A stretch of DNA of 64,000 nucleotides from Serpula lacrymans var. lacrymans S7.9 (GCF_000218685.1 NW_006763292.1:1-64000), one strand, 5' to 3'; positions 45,774 to 57,727 are shown, counted from the stretch's first letter. Notes: generated by a model not told the origin, from the sequence alone. Translations and numbers: made by a program.

Positions 45774-46151
45774 CACAATTTCCGGACATCTCCTTTCCTT
45801 TTTATTCTCCGCTTTAACTTTATACTTTAAGTACCACGCGGCATTTCCCTTTCTCGCGCCGCGTTGCCTTTCTTTTACTTTTAGACTTAACTCTCTCACG
45901 CAGTGGAGCTGGCCATACGGGCTAGACCCTATGACATCATCAGCCACTGCCTTCATCAACTGTATAGTACACATGTACAAACAACCTGTAGTAGTATATA
46001 TACCCCAATAGATCCAGGAGACTCCTCAGCGAGTCCTCCTGTTGTATACCAACTAACTCACTGCAGCCCAAGGGGTACCCACTCCCCATCTTCCACTACC
46101 TTTATAGTGTGTTCCTGTGTGCGCCAGAGTAACTAACTCTTGGTTGTTACA
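45763..46151 (-). repeat. Solo LTR-like element, family 1, copy 5 (reverse)
   Basis: 389 bp, ends TGTTACGA and TTGTTACA in plus orientation, with perfect duplications CCCAA at 45758-45762 and 46152-46156. Confidence 0.88.
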
Positions 46152-46324
46152 CCCAAGTGGTTAACCTAGATGGGTGGGTTCTTTCTCATGTGTTCTTGTT
46201 TGATCTCTTAAAATCTACAGTGAACTTGTCTATTGTACGATAAATTGATGGGACCTATAAAAGTTAGATCCTGCTTACAAATGTTACATATATTAGCACT
46301 CCAAATTTCCACAATCACTCAATC

Positions 46325-46737
46325 TGTGACAACACCAACCAAACACAGTCTTGGGGCACTGGAGCACAATAACAACAACAACTCAGTGGAGGAAAGGGAA
46401 TGTACAACTCAATAAGAGAGGGAACTTGCCATACTAATGTTGGTAGACACTAGAAGAGGACTTGCTAAGTCCCTCCCCATGTATTACTCCTGTATATATA
46501 CTAAAATACATGAGGTACTGTACAGTTGTAAATAAAGTTTAAAGTCTGATGTCTAGCATGTGACTGGTAACATGATGAGTCTAGACACTGGTCAGGTGAT
46601 GTGTCACATGATGGGTCATGTGACTATGAAAAGTCCGAAAATGTAAAATAAATGGTCACATGATCAGTCATGTGACTTGGAAAAAGAAAAGTACAAAAAG
46701 TGAAGCGTAAGTAGGTGCTGGTATGTCAATTGTAACA
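46325..46737 (+). repeat. Solo LTR-like element, family 2, full-length copy
   Basis: 413 bp from TGTGACAACACC to AATTGTAACA. Flanks CAATC (46320-46324) and CCATC (46738-46742) are a 4/5 match. It contains TGTATATATAC and three palindromes around CATGTGAC/GTCACATG. Confidence 0.78.
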
Positions 46738-46780
46738 CCATCATCCTACCTACATGAGAACCCCACACTAACAACAGCAA

Positions 46781-47750
46781 GTAGTGCAATGTCTGTTGAC
46801 AATGATAACACTGCAGAGTCTGGAAGCAATACTAGTAAGCTCCCTGGTATATCACATGGACCTGGAAAATGAAAATGTAAGTCTCCTAACACGGCTTCCT
46901 CATGTATGAGATTTAATAAACCTTCTTGATAGCACTGGAGACAGAAGAGTATGGTACTTATGTGGATAAATTTAAAGCTTCAAATACAATGTTTCCTCCT
47001 CAACCAGGTCATAAACAAGCTCATGATCTTGCCCCAAGTGACATGACCTGGTGATTGACCCGCAGTACCTTCAAACAATGACAGAACTTGAACATGGCTG
47101 AGGATACATGATGAAAAAATATGGAGATAAATTGTTCGAGGTTTAACGATAAAAAAGTGTTAGCAGAAGTGGAAGCACTTGCTGCTATGATGCAAGAGGA
47201 GCAGAGGAAAACAGTGGTTTGTTTGTAGCAAGAGGAGCTACAGAGAAGTAATAGGGAATAGGAGAGGCTGAGGAGGGAAAAACAACAGCATAATTTGAAG
47301 AAGAGGCAGGTCCTAGCAGATGGTCTGGATGGCCAGTGGATAGATTTGTGTGCTATCCTCTGGTTCATCAAAGTTTGGGAGTTCTTCAATACATTCAATA
47401 TCTCACCCTCGACTAAAGAAGTCCCTTGGCCTATTCTTGCGCACCCTAGCACTGTGACACTGCAAAATATCCACTGGGACAGTGTAAATGCATTTTTTGT
47501 CAAAGCGAGATCTTTTCCTGAGTTCCAGAACATCCTCAATATTGCAAAACAGAAGTATCAACTGGATAAGTGGGCAGGACAATTGTTGGATATCTCAAAT
47601 GACACACTCAGATCAAGAATTTTGAATGTAATTACTATGCCTGCAGTGGTAACAAATAGTATTGAGTGTGAAAAGACTACTGCAAAATATACTGTATGCA
47701 CTGATGTTGTACACTGCATGTGCAATTACCAACTGATCAGTGGGTGGTGA
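46781..47750 (+). pseudogene. Degenerate repetitive hypothetical gene
   Basis: Plus-strand pieces at 46781-46878 and 46930-47037 lead into a Glu/Arg-rich helical segment (47150-47300) and a longer open frame at 47295-47750. The latter contains DGLDGQWIDLCAILWFIKVW, VPWPILAHPSTVTLQNIHWD and SVNAFFVKARSFPEFQNIL. The block (PWPIL.P ... W..V..FF) resembles a repetitive Agaricomycete family that normally carries an HPDRW motif shortly after; here the place reads YQLDKW. Several stops interrupt the 5' part. Function unknown. Confidence 0.5.
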
Positions 47751-48281
47751 GTGGGTGATCAGCAGGCAACAAGTGGGCGGCACATTTCATTGGCCTTGAA
47801 ATGACTTATTTCAATTGTTACCAGAATGGGAATGAAATTTTTTTTCTTAATATGACTGAACACATGAACTAAAAGTACATATTTGCACTGTCATTTAAGG
47901 TGTTTTACATGGCAAAACAATCAAATATCCAAGTAAATTTTGAACATTATAAACACATTTCACCTGGGTTAAATCCAAGACAATAATATATCTTGAATGT
48001 ATTTGTCTATTGATGGAAAATATGAACTTTCTGGTAGGTTATATGGTGATATAAATATTATATTTAGGTTACAATTTTCAATCACATTTTGCAGGGTGAA
48101 AATTCTCCTCAATCTCAAAGTGCTAGTGACAGGACAACCCAACCGTGGGAGTGACAGGGCGTGTGATAGGGGCCGTTACTGGTTACCAGGGAGTCACGGT
48201 GCGCATTATATAAGCTACTAAGACGTGGCTTAAGATATCTATCAGACGTCTTCCTTTTAGCCAAACGACCAAATCCTTGAG
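47751..48281 (+). promoter_or_regulatory. Upstream region and leader of the RAB5 gene
   Basis: 531 bp without a gene. The first 300 bp are AT-rich. From about 48115 the base composition changes to that of host sequence. A GCGCATTATATAAGC box lies at 48200, about 80 bp before the start codon. Confidence 0.45.
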
Positions 48282-49339
48282 ATGGTTGATTCAGAAACCA
48301 ACTTAGGAAATGCAAGTAAATCTGTTCAGGTTAAACTTGTACTATTAGGTGAGCAGTCTGTGTCTCACGGAACCACGATGGTCATCCTAGGGCAAAACCG
48401 ATTTTCGGAAACTATATTTTTCTTACCGAAACATCCCTACTGATTTGCATCCCTTCTTTATTGCAAAGGTGAAGCTGCTGTTGGCAAGTCATCGGTGGTT
48501 CTTCGTTTTGTATGTCCTTTATATCATGTGGTGTTGTTACCCATAATAACGCCCCGCTTACCCAGGTAACAAACGAGTTTCAATCAAACAAAGAGCCAAC
48601 TATTGGCGCTGCATTTCTGACGCAGAAATGTCGCCTTGAAGACCGGGTTTTACGCTATGAAATTTGGGATACTGCTGGACAGGAACGCTTTCATTCACTG
48701 GCGGTGTGTAATTTGATGATTACACTGGGATTTGTTTGAATTCATCGCCTATCAGCCCATGTATTACCGAAATGCTCAAGCTGCTGTAGTGATTTATGAC
48801 GTTACGAAGGCGTCTAGTCTAGACAAAGCCAAGTCTTGGGTGAAGGAGCTACAGCGGCAGGCACATCCCAATATTGTCATAGCGCTTGTTGGGAATAAAA
48901 TTGATCTCGTCCGCCCGCTTTCTCTCTCTCTCGGATTCACGCCACATCCTGACTCAGAAGAAGAAGCTGATGATGCTACCGCTACCCCCGACGGAACCAC
49001 TAGTGGTGATGCTGGGCCTGTTTGTTTACGACAAGTGCCACGCGAGGAAGCTCAAGCTTATGCCGCAGAGACTGGTTTATTGTTCTCCGAAACAAGCGCT
49101 AAAACTGGCGAAGGCATAGTCGAGGTCTTTACTGCCATCGGTATGTGATTTCAAACTTGGAAGATTTATATTAGATTGAACATATTACAGCGAAGAAAAT
49201 ACCCATAGAACATATAATAGCTTCCTCACGGGGTAGTGTAGGACGGTTTGATGTTGCAGGAAGTCGTACTGTTTCTCAAGAAGGTGGGGTAAATCTTGAT
49301 GAGGCTGCAGTCAAAGGCACTAGTAGTTGTAGCTGTTGA
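48282..49339 (+). CDS. RAB5: Rab5-type small GTPase
   Basis: Five exons join in frame: 48282-48348, 48469-48509, 48566-48703, 48756-49140 and 49191-49339, total 780 nt, 259 residues. All Ras-superfamily boxes are present: P-loop GEAAVGKSS (split by intron 1), switch I with PTIGAAF, switch [23 protein letters not shown] and ETSAKTG. The tail ends CSC for double geranylgeranylation. The Rab5 subfamily is indicated by [10 protein letters not shown] and [16 protein letters not shown]; family members control early endosome fusion. Between NKIDL and RQVPREEA there is an acidic insertion of about 40 residues ([15 protein letters not shown]), longer than in animal Rab5 and of a kind known from basidiomycete homologues. 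Intact, with conventional introns; the clearest host gene in the right half. Confidence 0.92.
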
Positions 49340-50230
49340 GCTGGCTTCGGTATTGAGACAAGGCTTGTACCTTTCGGGAGCATCTTATTAAGTCCAAATT
49401 CGTTGATATATTATTGCTACTATGCAAGTGCAAAACTCCACCAAGCCTGGAACAAAGGGTAGTAGCAGACTGAGCGTAAGGCACAGTGGGGGATGGATAT
49501 GTATTACAAACAAGACTATGGCTTCATGTTTGGATGACTAACTAACTGCCCAGCATATGGCCTGACTATAAAGCTTGTTCACTGAGAGCTTGTCCAGACA
49601 GCCAAGCTTCAGGAAAATCATTGCACTCACAAGGTGCTGAGTTGCTGAACCTGCACCCCTTGGGTAATCTGAGTCTGTGATGCATACAATGTTTGAGTGT
49701 ATAGCTTACAGAAAGGAACACATATGGTACAGGGAGGGGCACCTTACAATAATGAAGACTGATTGTAATTATGTATCATTATCACTGAAACTAACAGAAA
49801 CCTGCTGGTCTGCATGTCTGCCAGGTGGGCCCTTGCCCACATAATGTGACAACCCCTGACATGGATAGGGTGTCCAAAGTCCAGTTTAGTCCAGTCCAGC
49901 TATGTCTCAGGTTGCATTAGGAAAAATGGAGGAATCCACATGGCACTATGTAGCCTATATTGGCCAGGTAGCACATGTGAATATCCCTGCCCCTGCCCCC
50001 CCCCCCCCCCTTTACATAGTGAAACCCAATGTATCCTATATAGTGCAAAATTTCCAATGAGCCTCACCCATTCCAAATTTATTGTATTCATTCTGGTATA
50101 TATAACTACTAGTATCTACATATGTAAATTCCTGAACTAGGTCTGCAACAGCATTGCCTCTGCTGACAAGATATGTGGTGCAACAGGTTTTGATTGGACT
50201 CCAACATGAAGCCTATGACATGGCATAAGT
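49340..50230. other. Intergenic with a C homopolymer
   Basis: 3' flank of RAB5 and no further gene. A run of 15 C lies at 49996-50010. Confidence 0.5.
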
Positions 50231-50373
50231 TGTTACAATTGAAGTACCAGTACCTACTTACACTTCACCTTTTTCGTACTTTTACTTTTATTTTTCCAAG
50301 TCACATGACCAGTCATGTGACCATTTACTTTACGTTATATTTTCGACTTTTCATAGTCACATGACTGGTCATA
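50231..50373 (-). repeat. Family-2 LTR, truncated copy
   Basis: Starts TGTTACAATTGAAG, complement of the family-2 3' end, and keeps GTCACATGAC/GTCATGTGAC. It breaks off at about 50373 where the truncated Copia begins. Confidence 0.72.
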
Positions 50374-53247
50374 GGACTTCAGCAGGCATGACTGCTCTTT
50401 TAGGAACTTGTGCAGGTACTCTAGGGGGTAGACACATTTGTGTATTTGCTCCCCCACTCACTCCTGAAGGTGTTGAATCACTCCTTGGAGGTGTTGTATG
50501 CCTTCTAGAAGCTGATCCAATGGACAGGCTGTCTAGCTGTATTTGGACTTCTTCCACATCAGCTGGCTGTATGTTGAGGGGCTGTCCTCCCACTGACTGT
50601 AACTCTATTTTGGCTTTCCGTTCTGAAGATGGCCAGTGTTCAGGTCTTGGTTGTAGAGACTGTTGTGGAGGGTGTCTTAGCTGATCAGGTGCTCCCACTG
50701 CTCTCGGAACGTCTCCACGGAGGTATTGCCCCACTGCTCTTGGAACATCTTCATGCTGATATGGTTCCATTGCTTGTGGAACATCTCCTTGGAGATGTGG
50801 TTCCATTTGCAATTCATTTGGATCTCGGATCTGAGGGTCAGGATCATCCTCTTCCAATGTTTTTTGGTCTGGATAGTGAGCATTCTCTGGAATGAGTCCC
50901 TCCCACTGATCTGTGCTAGTGTCTGTGTTCCAGGAGCAGTGTCATCCTTTTGTACCTTTCCGGATTCATTGAATATGACATACCAACTGGAAAACACAGT
51001 CCGTTTTTCAGTGTCTAGGAGTTTGTAGGCTTACTTTCCATGTGTGTAGCCAATCATTATGGCTTTGCACCCCTTGGAGTAAAACTTCCCTTGCCTTTTG
51101 TCTTTCGGAATCAAGGCATATGCTTGGCATCCGAAAGGGCAAAACAAAGTTGGATCAACTCTCCTTTTAAACAGTATTTCATTTGGGGTCTTTCCATGGA
51201 GTCCTGATGCTGGGCTGCGTGCTGTGATATATGCAGCCGTTTGCATGGCATCTACCCAAAATGACTTTGGGAGCTTGGAATCATGGAGCATAGTGGTTGC
51301 TAATGTAGCCAATGTCTGATTCATGCGTTCTGCAATGCCATTTTGTTCCAGAGTATCTGCAGCTGTAGTTTCTTGGATGACACCATCTCCTCAGAGTTGA
51401 TTTTTGAATGCATTGCCAGTATATTCTCCTCCCCCATCGCTCCAGAGGAATTTTGTGTATAGTGGAGTGAAGTTTTCTTCTCCCAAATGAGTCCGGAAGA
51501 ATGTTTGGACATCTTCTTTCTATTGCTTGTATCGTTCCAGTGCTTCACTTTTATGTTTTAGGAAATATATCCATGGAAATTTGGAGAAATCATCTACAAT
51601 GATAATCCAGTACCGAAAACCCTCCCTGGAAGTTGGTTTGATTGGTCCTCCAACATCTGTGTGCACAATTTGTATGGGGTGCTTGGCTCGGCTTCCTCCA
51701 GTGGACTGGAAAGGTAATTTCTTCATCTTTCCTAAAGCACAAGGTTCACAAAACTCCGTGGTTCCGGTAAGGGTGTCTATGTCCTGGAGCTGTCCTTTTG
51801 TAACCATTCGTTGCAAGTGATCCATTCCAATGTGTCCCATTCTCCTGTGCAATAAATTTACATCTACTGCTGCCAAAGCTGACTCCGGGTTGATTTCGGG
51901 TTTTGCTTGGATGTGATAAAGTCCTCGCTTGTGTAAGGCAGTGAGGATAAGTTCCTCCTTTTTCCGAACTTCACAAGCATTTGACCCTGCTGGAAAAATT
52001 GTTGATAACCCCATTTTGGACAATTTGTGGACAAAGACGAGTGCTAACGTGAAGTTTGGCACAAGTAAGACATTTGACAGTGCAATATTGTAGTCCTTTT
52101 TGCCAACAGTTGCTTGTAGGATTACTGTTCCATCGCCAATGGCATTTACAGAGGATTCATCCCCAAAACTGATTGTCTTAGGAGGATGCAGAACATGGTA
52201 TGTTCCTGGCTCAAACCAGGAGCGGTGAGGGACCATGTGGGATGTTGCTCCGGAGTCAATAATAATTGTTGTTTTGGTCTTATCGGGTTCCAACACAAGG
52301 TAAGCTTGAATGCGTTTAACAAAGGGCTTGGAAATATGTACATGTTCCAATGCAATATGACTCTGTTCCTCCTCGGAGTCAGATCCAGAAGATTGCTCCG
52401 CCGTATTTGCCTTTTCCTTTTCTTTTCCTTTATCCTTGTATCTTTCCTTTTCCTTCTTCCTTTGACCTTTTTCAGCTGACTGAAGTGTTTGACACTCCGA
52501 GGTGTTGTGTGATTTGGCTTTGTGGAAGTTACACCATTTCTCCTCGGATTTGAGTGCTGATTCGGAACCTCCAGGGGCCTTCCCTGACTGTCGTGCAACT
52601 TCTGCAGTGATCCAGATCTCAACTGCATCAAAGGTAAGTTTATTTTCTTCAATCGTGTTGATTACTGATGACTGAAATATTTGCCATTCAGGAGTGCATG
52701 GGAGAGATTGGAGAAGAGTGAAAGCCATGAGTTTGGTATCCACTCCTAGTTTCATTCCGGAGAGGTGTGAATCAATTGTCCGGATTTTCACAATGTGGTC
52801 CTTGATAGGTGATGTCCCATCCCAGGACAATTTGGTGAGTTGCTGGAATGAATAGAAGGCCGAGGCAATATTGGACGTTTGATGGAGTGAGACAAGTTTA
52901 TCAAATAACTCCTTGGAGCTGGTGAGGTCTCCAGTCCTCATTAGGAGGGTATCAGAGATGTGGTCCTGGATGATTCCATGTGCCTTCTCATCCTCAAGTA
53001 TCCAGGTGATCTCAGGATCCTCCGAGGAGATAGGTTTCCCTGGTGAGGGCTTAAGCTCCTCTCCAGTAACAACCCGGAGAACTTTTTCCCGACGTAGCTT
53101 TGAGATGATCCGGAGTTTCCATATCTGAAAATTGTCCAAGTTGTTTGAAGGGCCGGCAGAAAATGCTATATGAGGATAGCAAAAGTAGTTTGGAGGGATG
53201 CACAATAGGGCCATCTTGAGGGTTAGGTTGTCCAGAGGATTACACAA
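50369..53247 (-). pseudogene. Truncated Ty1/Copia gag-pol (Copia-2)
   Basis: A 575-codon frame (53247-51520) covers gag and the start of pol: a gag domain around LWKLRI-like 53090-52600, an atypical knuckle CNFHKAKSHNTSEC in which one Cys is His, the protease site IIIDSGATSHM (about 52240), and the integrase zinc region LHRRMGHIGMDHL ... FCEPCALGKM. The integrase core follows: HTDVGGP in this frame, DGGGEY (about 51440) after a TAG, and QNGIAER (about 51335) after another break. From 51324 to 51031 comes the integrase end, then a linker to 50369 with 12-residue tandem repeats. RT and RNase H are missing; the element ends against a family-2 LTR fragment. No LTRs of its own were found. It is a different lineage from the element at 57394. 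Confidence 0.88.
50677..50812 (-). repeat. 36-bp tandem repeats in the Copia-2 linker
   Basis: Three to four units, each encoding 12 residues in one frame (WNHISKEMFHKQ, WNHISMKMFQEQ, WGNTSVETFREQ). Confidence 0.7.
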
Positions 53248-55609
53248 GGATCTGTTAGGGGTTTTGCAACAGTTCCCAAGATGGGGATGGCAATTGGTGA
53301 AAGAGTCTCTAATAGTTCCATGGAGCTCTACAGGAGGGAACAGAGAAAATTGACTATCAATAATTTTTTGCGGATCACCCGGAGATCACTATCCAAATTT
53401 GGTAATGCTATTGATATATGTAAGCCTACACCATCACACAAGAGGGAGCCTTTAAGGCCCTATTTCTATCAACAAAGAACCCCCCTTTAAGACCCTTACA
53501 TTAGCTGCCTAACCTACTCAACCCATTATATGGGATTTCACAGCATATTATGTGAGACACCCCAGCTACTTTATGAGAGCATCCCAGGTGCTTTATGGGA
53601 CATCCCAGCACTGAGGGGGAGCAGTTTTGGTCTCTCCTATGTGTAGATTATTTTTAAGTAAACATCTTTTGTGAACTGTTATTATATAACGTACAACAAC
53701 CTCAATAATGAGCTATATAACCTGTCTCAAGGAATATATGTTAATTTCTGTGCAGGTGGGCCCTTCAGATAGTTTTTATATATGCCAGAATATGATTAAT
53801 TCTATGATAGTAAGTTGGTTGTGGTGGTTCTACTTGTGTTGCAAGAGACTTACTTGGTATTTGCCCAATCCAAGCTGGCAGGACAAGGTAATGCACCCGT
53901 TTTCTCATGATTGAAACCTCAATTGGTCTTTATATTCCAAGCCAGGGGTGGATAAAGACTCACCTATGTGTGTTAGCCTACAATAAAATTTTTTAAGCTC
54001 TTTGTATCATCAGATCTAGCACTTGAAGCACTCTTCTAGATTTAGGCAAAGAATAACTACATGTAGTGAGGTGAAGAATACAGGGACCAGCCAGTCTGCC
54101 AAGGTTACAGCTTAATCAGATAAAGATTTATTCAAATATAAAGTCTTTTTCACAGATATTAGCTAGTTCCCCAAGCTGAACTATTCTGTTCATGACCAAT
54201 GCTTGGATGTTGCATAGTGCATACACAGTTCATCCAAAATGGTATCTATGATGAGCCAATGGGTCCATATGACACACAAGTTTAGATTTTTTTGAGTCAG
54301 TGCTTATCCTATTAGTTAACAATATTGGATAAACAGACACCTTATCTTGGGAGTGGAACTCAGGTGAGTTGCAATTTTCAGACAGCAAGGTAGCAGACAG
54401 TGATACACCAAAGGGTATGCCTATGCAGGGATGAGAGCAACTTTGAGAGAGGAGTTCTGGGAGTACCTGATATTACATAAGGGCTTATACTGAAATAGGT
54501 CTGGGTTTGTGGCTGGGGCATAAATCACAAATATTGCAGTCTATCATGACTATATTGATAACGGTAGATTATAGTCATTGTATTTTTTATGCCCATGTTG
54601 ATAGAAGGAGACGTACCTAAAGGGGAACCTTGCTGCTACAGAAAGTGGTAAAATCAGGCACACTGTAAAGCACAGCACCTGATGAGCAATCAGAGAGCCT
54701 AAGCTCAAGATAACATGTGGAAAATACTAGTAATCAGCCTATGGCGATTGCAGCAACATTATTGATGCTTTGATGTCCAAAGGAAGAAAGTGCCCATACT
54801 ATAATGACAACAGCAATTGGAGAGTGATATATTAAGGTTTTAAATTATGCCAAAGTTGTAAAAAACGCAAAAATGAAAAAATGAAAAAATTACAATAAAG
54901 AGGATGTTTTGCAGCTTCTTTGTTGATATTCCAGCTTTACCAGGTAGCTGCAATAAATTGACATAATGGAGATAATAGAGCCTAAATAGATGCCAAGATT
55001 TGAGTGGATCATCAAGGGTTGCTATTTGATTTGAGTCATCTCATACTCTCCAGCTTTACAATGACAGTCATATTGCAGAAGTGATATCCAGTTGTAAACG
55101 CAAACTGCTATAAGACTGGTGGAAGGACAATCATAAAGCTGATCAGAATAAACCATATTCTTACCTACAGCTGAGCTGGACCCTGTACACACTCCTCAAT
55201 CTATTCTTGACCACCCCAAGTCCAGTTTCATCATACCCAAAGCTATGCAGAAATGTTGCACTGTGACAGAAATCAACTCTAGTTCAGTATCTACAAGCCC
55301 TTACACTGTTATTGACCCATGCCACCATGTCACTGGAAGCAAGTTAAACAATTAGTTTGGGTCCATCACCTACCGAGTATTAGATCCTAAGTAGCCACAG
55401 TGCAGTCTAATAGTGGTGTCAGGAAGAGATCAACGCTTGCAGCTGAGACCCTCAAACAATCAGCATATGGAAAAAAAGGAGAAACTTCACATTTTTGGGC
55501 TAAAAATATAAAAATTGGTAAGCACTTGAATGCATGGTTAGCATCCATCTTGAAGTTTACCTATGCCCCTAACAGTTTGTGGCTACCTTGACCCTCCTAC
55601 CATTCCAAC
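53248..55609. other. Non-coding stretch, no gene seen
   Basis: The first 300-400 bp are presumably the leader of Copia-2. The remainder is AT-rich, with short frames only. A 63-codon plus frame at 55400-55591 is the longest and matches nothing I know. Confidence 0.45.
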
Positions 55610-55845
55610 CAATAAATCTAAGTGAAACTCATCCGCTGCCTAAGAGGCTATATAAATGACTGAGTCATTTCTATACTAAACCCCCTACTACTTATAGTCG
55701 GAGGTGCTACTCACTACAGTATAATGACTTCTAGGAGTACATTTTGTGTTCCTAGGAGAACAATGGTGACTCCATGGAGTGGTGGCTATGCTCCATGGAG
55801 AACAATGGCTCCTTTATCAGAGACCGGGCTTATCCGGTTTTGTCA
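55610..55845 (-). repeat. Solo LTR-like element, family 3, copy B
   Basis: 236 bp, reverse complement of copy A without its internal duplication. Begins CAATAAATCT and ends GGTTTTGTCA in plus orientation. Perfect duplications CCAAC at 55605-55609 and 55846-55850. Keeps the CTCCATGGAG palindromes. Confidence 0.86.
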
Positions 55846-57345
55846 CCAACCAGATCACCCCTACTGCCACCCACTGACCTTGACTTGCTGCTCCAGCTAG
55901 ACTCATAGTCAAAGCATGGGATAACCTCAATGTAATTCAAAATTTGTTCGCAAGTTGTACATGTGGGCTGGTCACAACATCTTGAAGGACATTCACATCA
56001 CATTAGTGCACCCAACATTTGACTAAGAAAAAGGGAAAAAAGGATTTTAATGACTTGACAAATACAACAGACCCGGATACTGAGGAGTAGGGGTCTGAGG
56101 AGCAGAATGCAGAATGTATATTAATGTGATTTTTGTTTATTTGTTGTCAATGCACCAAAGCAAATACTTGTCTGTAACCATCACTGAGAGGATTCGTCTG
56201 CCAGGCCCTTCAACAATGTTCTCCAATCTTTATGGTCTCAGGTAGTAGTGTAACCTTTGTTATACACCAACAGTGCTTACCTAGTCAATGAGCTGGATGA
56301 CAGCAAAATCATCTACACCTGGCTAATAGATCCTTGTTGAACTTGAACAAACTCTATGGCCAGAAAAGGATAGCTGAGGTTTAGTTCTATGTGAAAACCA
56401 TGCCATGTTTAATTTGAACATTTTTGGCCCAGGTGGCATCCAGCAGTGGCTTACCTAATCACATAATAGGTCTGCTTCATTCAAGTTCATCATGATTGTT
56501 CCAACTGATTTCTGAGTTGTGGTCTAATGCTGCCAGTGAATGCTAAGTCAGTGGAGGCTTAGAGTCACAGTTGCCAGTCCCATGGACTCAAATCCTATTC
56601 AAGTTCAAGTTACTGACTCAGAAGCTACAGTATGACACCTATCAAAAGATAAGAGTAAGGTCTGATGTTTGGGCACTAGGGGCCTTTCCAAGTGGTTATA
56701 GTCCAGCTCCAAGGCTACTATCACCCAGGTGTCTACAACAGCCACCCAGATACAAAGTGATTTAAGAGAGTGTATGAGATAGATGGGTCAAAAAAACATT
56801 ACCTTTGTGGCAGGAAAATTCATAGACCTTAATAAATTTACTACTATTGCATATAAAGCTATTCAAATTTCCCCGGTTTCATAATGCACATTTGAGTTCA
56901 CATTCTGATTTGTACAATACACATTTATTGGAGTTATATAATGGGTTTGATTTACAGTATATAAAAACAAGAGCTAATATGTCAGACAAACAAGATTGAA
57001 CATGATGTGCCATGTGTTAGATCAATTTCAGTACATCATAAGCTGATATGATATTAGTCACTTCCAAGCTATGAGCCAACTAAATCATACTGCTTAGTTG
57101 TTGATATAAGGAATTCATTATAAAGCTTGCTATAAAAGCTAGTATCTTGCAACTTTGTATATAGCTCTCCAGTCAATGTCATGATGTTGGCTTGAATTGC
57201 TTTATCAATATCCTTATTTGTGAGGTGGCCAAGTTTGAACTGTCCTATTGTACACTTGCATCCCAATATATATCCCACCTGAGTTGTTGTTAGTATCATA
57301 AAGCAGTGCAAATGATGGTGCCCACATTGATGGCAATGGTGATAA
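55846..57345. other. Non-coding stretch, no gene supported
   Basis: 1.5 kb without a recognisable gene. The minus-strand frame 57380-57069 contains a plausible helical segment (NKDIDKAIQANIMTLTGELY) but crosses the LTR boundary at 57346 and has no recognised relatives. Confidence 0.4.
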
Positions 57346-57393
57346 AGTGACAATATCAACAAGGTACTACCTTGAGGCACTGGAGCACAATCT
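57346..57393 (+). repeat. Family-2 LTR, left piece, split by Copia-1
   Basis: 48 bp from AGTGACAATATC to the Copia target site. With the right piece (63462-63828, minus one AATCT) it gives a 410-bp family-2 LTR. Target duplication GATAA at 57341-57345 and 63829-63833. Confidence 0.8.
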
Positions 57394-57713
57394 TGTTAGT
57401 TTTGGTGATTCTGCACCTTTGTGCTACCTATATATTTTCATTCCTTTCTCTATCTATTCTTCTATCATTCACTATTGATTGTGTTCTCTATTATTTCGCC
57501 TTTGTGGCTGCTTTGTTTACCTTTGTTTACAAAACTTCGGACAGTACTGCAGAGTCCAATGCTTCCTATTCTCTAGTTACTCACATTGGACTCTAGGTAC
57601 TGTATACCTGTCATACTCTCTAATAATCTAGTTACTCACATTGGACTCTAGTTCCAGTCCCTGATTGCTCTCAGCAAGTGGCTAGACACTTCCTTCAAGC
57701 TTTGTTCTTAATA
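57394..57713 (+). repeat. 5' LTR of Copia-1
   Basis: Begins TGTTAGTTTTGG and ends TTCTTAATA. Differs from the 3' LTR by G/A in CACATT(G/A)GACTC and T/G in GACAC(T/G)TCC. The LTR contains an internal 25-bp duplication around CTAGTTACTCACATTGGACTC. Confidence 0.95.
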
Positions 57714-57727
57714 GGTTATGAGCCCTG
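57714..57727 (+). promoter_or_regulatory. Primer-binding site, complementary to the anticodon arm of initiator tRNA-Met
   Basis: GGTTATGAGCCCTG directly follows the 5' LTR. Its complement CAGGGCTCATAACC is the anticodon stem-loop of eukaryotic initiator tRNA-Met (anticodon CAT included). This is the internal, half-tRNA priming mode known from Drosophila copia. Confidence 0.85.

Noticed and set aside
51098..52553. Plus-strand frames within Copia-2
   Set aside because: Shadows of the minus-strand gag-pol frame, which has clear protease and integrase motifs.
57069..57380. 103-codon minus-strand frame as a gene
   Set aside because: It runs across the family-2 LTR start. Only its C-terminal half looks protein-like and no family is recognisable.
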